Of a DNA stretch of 64,000 nt, positions 16,461-26,553 are shown one piece after another (within the stretch, counting starts at the first letter, position 1; every line of letters begins with the position of its first letter). Source of the stretch: SZUA-442 sp963753185 (GTDB lineage: Bacteria > Actinomycetota > Acidimicrobiia > Spongiisociales > UBA5794); NCBI GenBank assembly GCA_963753185.1, contig CAVWBO010000007.1, forward strand, positions 682,001 through 746,000. The letters run 5' to 3'. The notes under the pieces are model-generated. The model ran no database searches. It was not told the origin of the DNA and saw nothing but the letters and a program-made list of their open reading frames with translations. Position numbers and translations under genes: made by a program.

Positions 16461-17453
16461 TCACATCGTGATCACGATCTTTCCGAGAACCCTGCCCTCA
16501 CCGATGCGGCGCATGGCTTCCGCTGTATCGGCGAGGGGGTAGATGCGGTCGATGACGGGTGCGATATCGCCAGAGGCGCATAGCTGCCCGAGATGATCGA
16601 GATCCTCCGCATTCGGGTGATGGAGGAGAAGCCGTGTCCTTCCACCGGACCTCGGAAGAAGGAAGCCGACCGTCACGGTCTGGAGGATCGTCGACATCGA
16701 TCCTCCCACGATGACGGCCACGCCCCCTGGAGTGAGTGAACGGCGATAGGCCGAGATGGACCGCCGAGCCACCACGTCGAGGATGAGGTCGTACCGAATC
16801 CCCGTCCTCGTGAAGTCCCGCTCCCGGAAGTCGATGACGTGGTCGGCTCCCAGCGATGTCAACACGTCGAGCTTGTCGGCGCGGTCCACGCAGGTGACCT
16901 CTGCACCAGCGAGCTTCGCGAGCTGTACCCCGAACGTCCCGACACCGCCTCCCGCCCCGTTGATGAGGATGCGCTGTCCTGATCTCATCCCTCCGGTGTC
17001 CCGCAGTCCCTGGAGCGCCAGCACGCATGCCTGGGGAATCGCCGCAGCCTGTTCGAAGCCAAGCCCGAGCGGCATATGGCAGAGAGGCGCCTCGGGAACC
17101 GCTACGAACTCCGCGAATCCTCCAAACCCGTGGCCCGAGATATCCCCGAACACCGGATCCCCTGGACGGAACCTCCGAACCTCGGTTCCCACTGCCTCGA
17201 CGGTGCCCGCGATGTCACACCCGAGGACCTCGCGCCTCGGACGCCGCAACCCGCTACCTCGACTCCACAGCGGCTTTCCCGTGAGGAGATCCCAGTCCCA
17301 TGAGTTGACGGACGCTGCATGGACCTTGACGAGGACCGAATCGTCCTGGAGGGTCGGCTTGGCGACGTTTCGGACACTCAGCACGTCCGGGGAACCGTAT
17401 TCGTGGTAGACGACCGCTCTCAACCTGTGCCCGATCCCTTTCGCCGCCGTCAC
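16461..17453 (-). CDS. NAD(P)-dependent alcohol dehydrogenase/quinone oxidoreductase (MDR family)
   Basis: Medium-chain dehydrogenase/reductase of about 330 aa. The N-terminal GroES-like domain starts LRAVVYHEYGSPDVLSVRN and contains a GCDIAGTVEAVG core; the Rossmann fold has GAGGGVGTFGVQLAKLAGAEV at about residues 150-170. The structural-zinc cysteines of true zinc alcohol dehydrogenases are not seen, so it resembles NADPH:quinone oxidoreductases and reductases for alpha,beta-unsaturated carbonyls. GTG 17453 is chosen; TTG 17510 and TTG 17423 are in-frame alternatives, and none has a strong Shine-Dalgarno. It is divergent from acsA across a short shared promoter region. Substrate unknown. 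Confidence 0.85.
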   Translation of the reverse strand: MTAAKGIGHRLRAVVYHEYGSPDVLSVRNVAKPTLQDDSVLVKVHAASVNSWDWDLLTGKPLWSRGSGLRRPRREVLGCDIAGTVEAVGTEVRRFRPGDPVFGDISGHGFGGFAEFVAVPEAPLCHMPLGLGFEQAAAIPQACVLALQGLRDTGGMRSGQRILINGAGGGVGTFGVQLAKLAGAEVTCVDRADKLDVLTSLGADHVIDFRERDFTRTGIRYDLILDVVARRSISAYRRSLTPGGVAVIVGGSMSTILQTVTVGFLLPRSGGRTRLLLHHPNAEDLDHLGQLCASGDIAPVIDRIYPLADTAEAMRRIGEGRVLGKIVITM

Positions 17454-17590
17454 GACGCTAGTGGACCCACAGAGCGCCTCCGATCCGATCGGGTTGGAAA
17501 CGGTGGACAACCCTAGATACTGAGTTCCAGACTAAGGAAATTTTGATACGATGAAGTGCAAGCGCCGCGTTGTGTTTGGGGGTTTCCGCC

Positions 17591-19374
<1,784 letters not shown>

Positions 19375-19375
<1 letters not shown>

Positions 19376-20346
19376 TGGAAGATCGCGAGTCCCTCCACGG
19401 CCTTCTGAGGACGATGCTCCTCATCCGTCGGTTCGAGGAGAAGTGCGCAGAGCTCTACCAGGCCGAGAAGATACGCGGGTTCCTCCACCTGTACATAGGT
19501 GAGGAAGCCGTTGCCACAGGGATCATCTCCGCGCTGGGTCCCGAGGACGGTGTGGTCGCCACCTATCGCGAGCATGGCCACGCCCTCGCACTCGGTGTCG
19601 ATCCCGGCCGGATCATGGCCGAGATGTACGGCAACGTCGAGGGAGTGAGTCGTGGACGCGGTGGTTCGATGCATCTCTTCGACGACGACGCCAACCTGTT
19701 CGGCGGAAATGCCATTGTCGGTGGCGGCCTTCCATTGGCCGTCGGCCTCGCGCTCGCCGACTCGATGCAGGACCGCCGGAGGGTCACCGCCGTGTTCTTC
19801 GGCGAGGGGGCGGCTGCCGAGGGAGAGTTCCACGAGGCGATGAACCTCGCCGCACTGTGGCATCTCCCTGTGCTCTTCTGCTGCGAGAACAACCTCTATG
19901 CGATGGGCACGGCACTCGATCGGTCGCAGACCCAGACGCGTCTGACGCTGAGGGCTGCGTCGTACGAGATGCCTGCCTGGGATGTAGACGGCATGGATGT
20001 CCTCGCCGTCGCCGAGGCAGCGAAGCTGGCGGTCGAGTCGATCCGCGGTGGGGGAGGTCCACACTTCCTCGAACTGCGCACGTACCGCTTCCGTGCCCAT
20101 TCGATGTTCGATCCCGAGCTCTACCGCGACCGAAGCGAGGTCGAGGAGTGGAAGGGGCATGATCCCATCGACTCGTTCCGCAACCTGCTCGAGACCGGCG
20201 GGAACCTGACGGCGAGCGAATGGGAGGAGATGGAAGCCGGTGTCGCCGACGTCGTCGACGCCGCAGTCGCATTCGCCGATGCGGGAACACTCGAGTCGGT
20301 GGATGAGCTGACACGATTCGTGATGTCGGAGGAGGTGACGGTATGA
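19375..20346 (+). CDS. pdhA: 2-oxo acid dehydrogenase E1 component, alpha subunit
   Basis: Thiamine-diphosphate-binding alpha subunit of a pyruvate/acetoin-type dehydrogenase, 323 aa. The cofactor motif is FGEGAAAEGEFHEAMNLAA, ending with ENN (about residues 142-173). YREHGHAL and GRGGSMHLF (about 62-100) are typical of PdhA/AcoA. The ATG at 19375 overlaps the acsA stop (TGATG) and has GGAGGAGG upstream; GTG 19372 is also possible. The beta subunit follows with an ATGA overlap. Whether the substrate is pyruvate, acetoin or a branched-chain oxo acid is not decidable by eye; coupling to acetyl-CoA synthetase suggests an acetyl-forming enzyme such as the acetoin system. Confidence 0.88.
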
Positions 20347-21347
20347 CGATCACCGACACCGATCGCTCGACGAGGACGATCACGTACCGCGAGGCGCTGC
20401 GCGAGGCGATCGCCGAGGCGATGCGCCTGGACGACAGGGTATTCCTCATGGGCGAGGACGTTGGACGCTACGGGGGGAGTTTCGCCGTCTCGAAGGGACT
20501 CCTCGCAGAGTTCGGCGAGGACCGCATCAGGGACACGCCGCTGTCCGAGTCGGGCTTCGTTGGAGCAGGCATCGGCGCTGCCCTCGGCGGAATGCGACCG
20601 ATCGTCGAGGTGATGACGGTCAACTTCTCGCTGCTCGCACTCGATCAGATCGTCAACACCGCAGCCCTGTTGCTCCACATGTCGGGCGGGCAGTTCAATG
20701 TGCCGATCGTCATCAGGATGGCGACGGGGGCGGGACGCCAGCTCGCGGCTCAGCATTCGCACTCGTTCGAGGCGTGGTATGCACACGTTCCCGGCCTCAA
20801 GGTCATTGCCCCCGCAACCGTCGAGGACGCCCGATGGATGCTGCAGACGGCAATCGACGACCCCGACCCCGTGATCATGTTCGAGCACGCAGGGCTCTAC
20901 AACATGACAGGGGAGCTACCCGTCGAAGGCGGACCTCTCGACATCACGTCGGCGGCGATCCGACGACCCGGGGACGACGTGTCCATCGTCACCCATGGCG
21001 GAAGCCTGTGGAAGGTCCTCGAGGCGGCAGACGCACTCGCCAGGGAGGGGATCTCCGCCGAGGTGATCGACCTTCGCTCGCTCCGGCCGCTGGATGCCGG
21101 CGCGGTCATCGGGAGCGTGTCGCGCACGCACCGATTGGTCGTGGTGGATGAGGGGTGGAAGACGGTTGGCCTCTCAGCCGAGATCGTCGCGATGGTCGCA
21201 GAGGATGCCTTGTGGGAACTCGACGCCCCGATCGCCAGGGTCTGTGGTGTCGAGGTTCCGATCCCGTATGCAAAGCACCTCGAAGCAGCCTCGATCCCAC
21301 AGGTCGACGGGATCGTCAGTGCCGCGCACCGGGTCGTGGGACGATGA
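20343..21347 (+). CDS. pdhB: 2-oxo acid dehydrogenase E1 component, beta subunit
   Basis: Beta subunit (transketolase-like) partner of the preceding gene, 334 aa. Family features are YREALREAIAEAMRLDDRVFLMGEDVGRYGG at the N-terminus, DTPLSESGFVGAGIGAALGGMRPI (about 60-83), AAQHSHSFEAWYAHVPGLKV, and the C-terminal transketolase domain with IDLRSLRPLDAGAVIGSV and DEGWKTVG. The length is normal for PdhB/AcoB. It is coupled by four-base overlaps to both neighbours, so E1alpha, E1beta and E2 are translated in step. Confidence 0.9.
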   Translation: MTITDTDRSTRTITYREALREAIAEAMRLDDRVFLMGEDVGRYGGSFAVSKGLLAEFGEDRIRDTPLSESGFVGAGIGAALGGMRPIVEVMTVNFSLLALDQIVNTAALLLHMSGGQFNVPIVIRMATGAGRQLAAQHSHSFEAWYAHVPGLKVIAPATVEDARWMLQTAIDDPDPVIMFEHAGLYNMTGELPVEGGPLDITSAAIRRPGDDVSIVTHGGSLWKVLEAADALAREGISAEVIDLRSLRPLDAGAVIGSVSRTHRLVVVDEGWKTVGLSAEIVAMVAEDALWELDAPIARVCGVEVPIPYAKHLEAASIPQVDGIVSAAHRVVGR

Positions 21348-22693
21348 AGGACTTCGTGCTTCCGTCGCTCGGTGCCGACATGGACGAGGGCATGCTCGAG
21401 GCATGGCTCGTGGCACCGGGTGACACGGTGGCTCGCGGCCAGGTCATCGCGGAGGTCGAGACGGACAAGGGCATCATCGAGGTCGAGGTCTGGGAGGACG
21501 CGGTCATCGAGGAGTTGCTCGTTGAGCCAAGCGGGACACGTCTCCGGGTCGGAACGCCGATCGCCCGTCTGAGATCGCCCGCCGAGACGGCGGACACCAA
21601 AGGCAACGGTTCCGCCGGGACGACGACGGGCGGGATGGAGCTCCATGCACAGGAGCCTCCACCAGCAGAGGTCATAGGCGCGAGTCGACCGGAGGGCGAG
21701 CCGACGTCCCACACCATGCCGCCGATCCGGCATCTCGCCCACCAGCTCGGCGTCGACCTCGCACATGTCGCATCGAGCAGTCCGGACGGCGCGGTGACGC
21801 GCGATGACGTCCGCAGGGCGGCGACCGAATTCGTGCCGACAGTCCAATCCGAGATCACGAGGAGTCACCGTCCGCGCCTTTCCCCCAGGGCGAGGATGCT
21901 CGCCATCGACCGTGGAATCGATCCGGGAGTGATCACGGCCTCCCGCTCGGATGGGCTGGTCGTCGCAGACGACATCGAGGAATCACGTGCCGTGGTTCCC
22001 GAGCCGAGCCCTTCCGATCCGCTCGAGAAGGTCAAGGCGATGCGGCGAGCCATCGCGAGGTCGATGGAGCGGTCCAAGCGAGAGATCCCCCACTACTACC
22101 TCGGTCACCGCGTCGACATGGCGGCATCGATGGCATGGGTGGCTCTGGCCAACGAGGATCGCCCCGTCACGCGCAGGATCCTGCCAGCGGCCCTGCTGAT
22201 CAAGGCGACGGCGTTGGCACTCGGCGAGTACCCAGACCTCAACGGCCACTGGATCGACGGATCATTCGTCCCGAGCACGGCCGTCCACCTCGGGGTTGCG
22301 GTATCCCTTCGCGGAGGCGGGCTCGTCGCACCAGCCATCCACGATGCGAACACGCTCGATCTGGATCACTTGATGTCGGCACTCGCCGATCTCGTGGGTC
22401 GCGCCAGGGCAGGCAAGCTCAAGGGATCGGAGATGACGGACCCCACGTCAACGGTGACCAACCTCGGTGACCGCGGTGTCGCCTCCGTGTTCCCCGTGAT
22501 CATTCCGCCGCAGGTGTCCATCGTCGGGTTCGGAAGGGTCACGGATGAGCCCGTCGCGGTGGACGGATCCGTGGTCGTCCATCCCGTCATGCAGGCATCA
22601 CTCGCCGGGGACCACAGGGTCACCGACGGCCACACCGGCGGTCTGCTCCTCCTCGCAATCGATCGACTACTCCAGGAGCCAGAGAAACTATGA
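21344..22693 (+). CDS. pdhC: 2-oxo acid dehydrogenase E2 (lipoyl acyltransferase)
   Basis: Dihydrolipoamide acyltransferase core of 449 aa. Residues 1-78 are a lipoyl domain with Lys42 in VETDKGIIEVEV. Two peripheral-subunit-binding-like segments follow: one around residues 125-160 (PPIRHLAHQLGVDLAHV, then GAVTRDDVRRA) and a second around 180-215 (SPRARMLAIDRGIDPGVI, then GLVVADDIEE); one such domain is usual. The C-terminal catalytic domain starts at KVKAMRRAIARSM and carries AGDHRVTDG with the active-site His and Asp. The start ATG 21344 overlaps the pdhB stop. No lipoamide dehydrogenase gene is in the window, so E3 must come from elsewhere. Confidence 0.9.
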   Translation: MKDFVLPSLGADMDEGMLEAWLVAPGDTVARGQVIAEVETDKGIIEVEVWEDAVIEELLVEPSGTRLRVGTPIARLRSPAETADTKGNGSAGTTTGGMELHAQEPPPAEVIGASRPEGEPTSHTMPPIRHLAHQLGVDLAHVASSSPDGAVTRDDVRRAATEFVPTVQSEITRSHRPRLSPRARMLAIDRGIDPGVITASRSDGLVVADDIEESRAVVPEPSPSDPLEKVKAMRRAIARSMERSKREIPHYYLGHRVDMAASMAWVALANEDRPVTRRILPAALLIKATALALGEYPDLNGHWIDGSFVPSTAVHLGVAVSLRGGGLVAPAIHDANTLDLDHLMSALADLVGRARAGKLKGSEMTDPTSTVTNLGDRGVASVFPVIIPPQVSIVGFGRVTDEPVAVDGSVVVHPVMQASLAGDHRVTDGHTGGLLLLAIDRLLQEPEKL

Positions 22694-22938
22694 CGACTGA
22701 TGAAGCGCGAACGGTGATCTTCGACGTCCTCGCAGGAATCGCACCCGAGATCGACCCTGCCTCCGTCGATGACGGCGTCGACCTGTCCGAGCAGCTCGAC
22801 CTCGATTCGATGGACTTCCTGAACTGGCTCATCGGCATCAGCGAGGTGACCGCCGTCGACATCCCACAGCGCGACGCCTCCGAGTTCCTCACGATCGACG
22901 GTGCCGCGAACTACCTGGTGAAGCACGCCGCCGTGTGA
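22690..22938 (+). CDS. Acyl carrier protein
   Basis: Small acidic carrier protein of 82 aa with the phosphopantetheine site LDLDSMDFLNWL (Ser40). Helix pattern and charge are typical of ACPs, though it differs from fatty-acid AcpP (usual DSL replaced by DSM). It starts at ATG 22690 with an ATGA overlap to E2, so it belongs to the acsA-pdh operon. No ketosynthase or FAS gene is nearby. It may accept an acyl group made by the E2 or by the synthetase; that is inference. Confidence 0.85.
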   Translation: MTTDEARTVIFDVLAGIAPEIDPASVDDGVDLSEQLDLDSMDFLNWLIGISEVTAVDIPQRDASEFLTIDGAANYLVKHAAV

Positions 22939-23023
22939 GGACGGCATGATCAGGCTTCGGGACCTTCTCCAAGCGTGAGCTGAATCGGACCCATTCGCAG
23001 TGGACGGTGGCGCCCATTCGGCG

Positions 23024-23035
23024 GACAATGAGAGT
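23024..23035 (+). promoter_or_regulatory. Leaderless promoter of the 40-residue leader ORF
   Basis: GACAAT at 23024-23029 is followed by six bases and ATG 23036, matching the spacing seen at other leaderless starts in this window. No Shine-Dalgarno precedes this ATG. Confidence 0.5.
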
Positions 23036-23158
23036 ATGGACACATCCGTCCAGCGTCGATCGACGGGGCTGACGATCGGTGCCACCGTGGGGCTCGTCGG
23101 GGATCCGCGGCTGATCTCCCGTGGGCTGTCATGGCCAATGCATGGCCCGGAGGAGTGA
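23036..23158 (+). CDS. Predicted 40-aa leader peptide upstream of membrane protein
   Basis: Short open frame beginning MDTSVQRRSTGLTIG and ending HGPEE. Its ATG sits six bases after GACAAT, as expected for a leaderless mRNA, and its final two GAG codons plus stop form the GGAGGAG Shine-Dalgarno of the next gene, whose ATG is two bases after the stop. Translation of this ORF would bring ribosomes straight to the membrane-protein start, a translational-coupling arrangement. No family is recognised; the peptide may itself be functionless. Evidence is arrangement only. Confidence 0.45.
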   Translation: MDTSVQRRSTGLTIGATVGLVGDPRLISRGLSWPMHGPEE

Positions 23159-23160
23159 AC

Positions 23161-24852
23161 ATGCTCGGATTTCTACCGCTGTTGGTCCTCGGGGGAATCG
23201 TCTACCTCATCGTGAAGGCCGTAGGGGCACGACGTGACGGTGGGCCCGAGAATTCCGGGATCCTGATCCGTCGGATGTTCCAGTACGCCGCGATGCTGGT
23301 CGCCCTGGGGCTGTCCGTGTTCGGGATCACGGGTGTGGCCGAGGTGATCATCGACGACCTGGGAGGGTGGACGCGAGACACCGACCTGCTCGCCAGGTCA
23401 GTCGCCTTCCTCATCGTGGGCCTCCCCGTCCTGGTGGGTCTCGCCCTGTTCACGCGTAGCCGCCTTCGCTCCGACCCAGCGGAGGGCAGGTCGTTCGGCT
23501 GGGCCTTCTACCTCACTGTTGCCCTCATCGGATCACTCATCGGCGTGGTGAGCGAGGCCTCCCGGCTGCTGAGTCACGCGCTCACCGGAGACGGGCTCCT
23601 GGGGATCGCCCTGGTGGGCCTGGTCGCCTGGGGCGCCGTCTGGGCCGGGCACCGGCTCATCGCAGATCGCCACGGCGATGCCTCGCGAATGTGGGGCGAG
23701 AGGATCCTCGGCTCGTTCGTCGGCCTCTCCGTCGGCCTGGCCTCGGGTGCGATCGCCCTTGCCATGGTCTCGACACGCATCTACGACTCGGCTGTCGACC
23801 TCACCGTCGGCGGCCGGACCTGGGACGATCTCGCTCCGAGCCTCTCCACCTTCCTTGTCGCGGTCGGGGTTTGGGTGTGGTATTGGCTCGCCGGTGCCCG
23901 TCGGGACGAGCGCAGGACCCTGTGGACGGCATATGTATTGCTGGCTGGCGTCCTGAGCGGTGTGGTGATGACCGTCGCAGGGACGGCAACAGCAGTCTTC
24001 TTCGGCTTCGAGTGGCTGTTCAGGAGTCCTGACCAGAGCGCCGCCTCCTACTTCGAAGGCGTGCCGAGTGCGCTCGCTGTCGTGGTCGTCGGTGCCGTCA
24101 GCTGGATTCATCACCGCCTCGTCCTCGGCAATCGAGCGATGAGCGATCGCTCCGAGATCGACAGGGTGTATGACCACATCCTCTCGGCGGTCGGCCTCTC
24201 GGTGGCTGCCGGCGGGATCGCAACCCTCATCGCGTACGGGATCCGAGCAGTCGCCGGTGTCGAGCTCACGGGCCCTGACGGGACGGTCGTCGCGATCGCG
24301 TCGACCCTGCTCCTCGTCGGCGTGCCCCTCTGGTGGCGCCACTGGGCCCGCCTCCAGAAGGAGTGGCGAAGCGATCCGTCGACCTTCTCGCAGTCGCCGA
24401 GCCGGCGAATCTACCTGCCGGTCGTGGTCGGGCTGAGCGGCCTCGCCGCGATGATCTCGCTCACCGTGTCCGTGTACGCCCTGGTCGAGGGTCTCCTCGA
24501 TGGAAGCGCCGGCGCGACGATCCTCGACGACGTGTCGATACCACTGGCGATCGTGGCTGCGGCAGCGGCCGTGGCGTGGTACCACACCCGGGCGCTCCTC
24601 GCGGACCGTGGCGTGGTGAAGGATGTCGAGCACCACGCGCTCCGTGAGGTGCTTCTCGTCTCCGAGAACGGCGAAGCGCTGGCTTCGGCCATCAGCGACG
24701 CCCACTTCCGGGTCCGGCGCCTCCATGCGGCAGGTCCGCCTACGTTCACCGGGTCGATCGAAGAGGTCATCGACGCGCTCGAAGCCGAGACGCACGAGCG
24801 CGTCATGCTGGTGGCCGACGGTGAGCGGTACGAGGTGGTTCCGCTCAGCTGA
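23161..24852 (+). CDS. Multi-repeat integral membrane protein (DUF5671-like)
   Basis: Integral membrane protein of 563 aa with about 15 hydrophobic segments. It is built of four or so similar units, each starting with an R-x-x-(F/Y) helix and ending with a small loop: RRMFQYAAMLVALGLSVFG, RMWGERILGSFVGLSVG, DRVYDHILSAVGLSVAAGG and RRIYLPVVVGLSGLAAM, with Trp/Arg-rich linkers such as WYWLAGARRDERRT. This matches what I recall of DUF5671 proteins. A soluble tail of about 75 residues (HHALREVLLVSENGEALASA) ends the protein. ATG 23161 has GGAGGAG upstream, within the leader ORF. Function unknown. Its 3' end overlaps the convergent GlcG-like gene by eight bases. Confidence 0.75.
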   Translation: MLGFLPLLVLGGIVYLIVKAVGARRDGGPENSGILIRRMFQYAAMLVALGLSVFGITGVAEVIIDDLGGWTRDTDLLARSVAFLIVGLPVLVGLALFTRSRLRSDPAEGRSFGWAFYLTVALIGSLIGVVSEASRLLSHALTGDGLLGIALVGLVAWGAVWAGHRLIADRHGDASRMWGERILGSFVGLSVGLASGAIALAMVSTRIYDSAVDLTVGGRTWDDLAPSLSTFLVAVGVWVWYWLAGARRDERRTLWTAYVLLAGVLSGVVMTVAGTATAVFFGFEWLFRSPDQSAASYFEGVPSALAVVVVGAVSWIHHRLVLGNRAMSDRSEIDRVYDHILSAVGLSVAAGGIATLIAYGIRAVAGVELTGPDGTVVAIASTLLLVGVPLWWRHWARLQKEWRSDPSTFSQSPSRRIYLPVVVGLSGLAAMISLTVSVYALVEGLLDGSAGATILDDVSIPLAIVAAAAAVAWYHTRALLADRGVVKDVEHHALREVLLVSENGEALASAISDAHFRVRRLHAAGPPTFTGSIEEVIDALEAETHERVMLVADGERYEVVPLS

Positions 24853-25303
24853 CCCCGTTGGCGTCGTGATGGTGGACGGTCGGAGCGGCCCGAGCCGACT
24901 CGAATGCCGCTCGGCCGAGTTCGGCGAGTTCGATGTCCTCGTGCTCGGGCAACCCCGACACGCCTACGGCACCGACCACCGTCCCGGATACCGTGAGGGG
25001 AACGCCTCCTCCCCACGACACGTACCGCAGCTCTCCGAAGTTCGTCATCGGGAACCCTTGATCCCTCGAGGCTGCTCCCACCTCCGCCGAGGCGACCTGC
25101 TCGCGAGCGGCGGTGTAGGCCTTGTTCACGGCGATCGTGATCGATGGGAGCCGGCATCCGTCCGTTCGGAGGAATGCCATCAGCTCCCCGTGGTCGTCGC
25201 ACACGGCGACGGCGGCTCCGGCGCCACGCCGATCGAGCTCCGTACGCACCGCGGCGATGACGGTGACGGCCACGTCATGGGTCAGGGTCGGCCTCGGGTT
25301 CAT
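24845..25303 (-). CDS. GlcG/HbpS-like protein
   Basis: Small soluble protein of 152 aa of the GlcG/HbpS (DUF336) family, some members of which bind haem or corrinoids while others sit in glycolate and diol operons. Typical elements are the N-terminal helix with a GAGAAVAVCDDHGELMAFLR strand pair, the NKAYTAAREQ motif, and the C-terminal WGGGVPLTVSGTVVGAVGVSG followed by EDIELAELG. It starts at ATG 25303 after GGAGGTGA. No signal peptide is present, so it is cytoplasmic. It stands alone, convergent with the membrane protein; no partner suggests a ligand. Confidence 0.82.
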   Translation of the reverse strand: MNPRPTLTHDVAVTVIAAVRTELDRRGAGAAVAVCDDHGELMAFLRTDGCRLPSITIAVNKAYTAAREQVASAEVGAASRDQGFPMTNFGELRYVSWGGGVPLTVSGTVVGAVGVSGLPEHEDIELAELGRAAFESARAAPTVHHHDANGVS

Positions 25304-25452
25304 CGGTCACCTCCAATGGCGCGAGGGTAGGGCAGTCACCTGACCCGAGGGAGTGTGCTCGTCTCGCCGGACGATCGCTGTCTTGACAGGGCTCATCGCC
25401 CAGCCTCCGATCGAGGACGTAGAATCGGCCCCCTACAACGAGAGGGAGAAGT

Positions 25453-25875
25453 ATGCGAAAGGCATCCTGGATCGCTGCGATCGTCATCGGGGTGATCCTC
25501 ATCATCGGTGGCGCCGGGACGTGGGTTGTTGTCAGCCAGACGCTCGGTGATCAGAGAATCACGGTCTCGGAAGACGCGAGTTGCCTCGCTGGCAACGACG
25601 TCAACGGACCTCTGAGCGCCTATTGCGAGGCGAAGGTGATCGAGAAGCACGCCCTCGAGGCTACGGGCGGCAAGACATACGCGGAACTGGATCGCGAGGA
25701 TCCCTTGCGCGCGGTCGCACAGAGCGCAGCCTTCCTGCAGGCATCACTGTTCACGTCCGTCGTCGCGTTCGGGGTCGCAGGGATGGCGATACTTGTCGGC
25801 ATCCTGTTCGTCCTCATCGGGTTCGGGATCCGCGACGTCGACGCTCGAACGAGCGGCGGTGAACAGACGACCTGA
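25453..25875 (+). CDS. Two-TM membrane protein, function unknown
   Basis: Protein of 140 aa with an N-terminal hydrophobic helix (about residues 6-28, AIVIGVILIIGGAGTWVVV), an extracytoplasmic loop of about 65 residues containing two cysteines (ASCLAG, SAYCEA) that could form a disulfide, and a second helix (about 97-123). This layout is common in actinobacterial small membrane proteins, without known function. ATG 25453 follows GAGGGAG. TAGAAT at 25420-25425 is a likely -10, giving a leader of about 21 bases. A strong hairpin follows the gene. Confidence 0.7.
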   Translation: MRKASWIAAIVIGVILIIGGAGTWVVVSQTLGDQRITVSEDASCLAGNDVNGPLSAYCEAKVIEKHALEATGGKTYAELDREDPLRAVAQSAAFLQASLFTSVVAFGVAGMAILVGILFVLIGFGIRDVDARTSGGEQTT

Positions 25876-25889
25876 TCGCGCAGCGTTCA

Positions 25890-25930
25890 CGCGGCCCCGG
25901 CCGGCGGCTCACCCCGCCGCCGGGGCCGCG
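25890..25930 (+). terminator. GC-rich hairpin terminator
   Basis: A 17-bp stem with one bulged C (left arm 25890-25907, right arm 25914-25930) begins 14 bases after the preceding stop codon. There is no U-tract, as is common for actinobacterial terminators. Confidence 0.65.
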
Positions 25931-26001
25931 CGATAGCGGGATGCCAACGATCGACGAGACGTGCCCGACAGGATCGCGAGTCGGGCGGACAGAGACCACG
26001 T

Positions 26002-26553
26002 GTGAGCACGGACATCGAGAGGCGAACCCGCTTCGAGGCCGTTGCAGGTGAGGTGTATGAACCCCTGCAGCGATACCTGCGTCGGCGCGCGCCCGTCGAG
26101 GATGCCGAGGAGGCGTTCGGCGATGCGCTCCTGACGATCTGGCGTCGAATCGATGACGTTCCCCCGGACGCCGTTCTCCCATGGTGCTACGGCGTTGCCA
26201 AACGGGCACTCGCGAACAGGCGAAGGGCGACGGGCCGAAGGCTGCACCTCGTGGACAAGCTGGCAGCCGAACCGCCTCCACCGCCTGCCGGCGATCCCTC
26301 CGACAGGCTCGAGTTCGCCGACCTCCAAGAGGCACTCCAACGTCTCGGAGAGTCCGATAGGGAGGTGCTCGAGCTGTGGGCGTGGGAGGAACTCGAGCCC
26401 CGCGAGATCGCCGCGGTCCTCGAGACGACACCGAATGCGATCAGCCTTCGCCTCCAGCGTGCCAAGCAGAGGCTCTCCCGCGAAATGGAGCGACAGAGTG
26501 CGGCGTCATCCGGACACAACCGTGATGAAACCGCCAAGGAGCATCGGCAATGA
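26002..26553 (+). CDS. ECF-type RNA polymerase sigma factor
   Basis: Sigma-70 family factor of 183 aa. Region 2 covers about residues 12-80 (YEPLQRYLRRRAPVEDAEEAFGDALLTIWRR, then WCYGVAKRALANRRR). Region 4 covers about 105-160, with the HTH EPREIAAVLETTPNAISLRLQRAKQRL. A proline run separates the two. GTG 26002 is chosen because the next in-frame start would cut region 2; no good Shine-Dalgarno or leaderless -10 is seen, so the start is uncertain. The next gene overlaps by four bases and encodes a membrane protein that is probably its anti-sigma factor. The regulon is unknown. Confidence 0.87.
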   Translation: MSTDIERRTRFEAVAGEVYEPLQRYLRRRAPVEDAEEAFGDALLTIWRRIDDVPPDAVLPWCYGVAKRALANRRRATGRRLHLVDKLAAEPPPPPAGDPSDRLEFADLQEALQRLGESDREVLELWAWEELEPREIAAVLETTPNAISLRLQRAKQRLSREMERQSAASSGHNRDETAKEHRQ

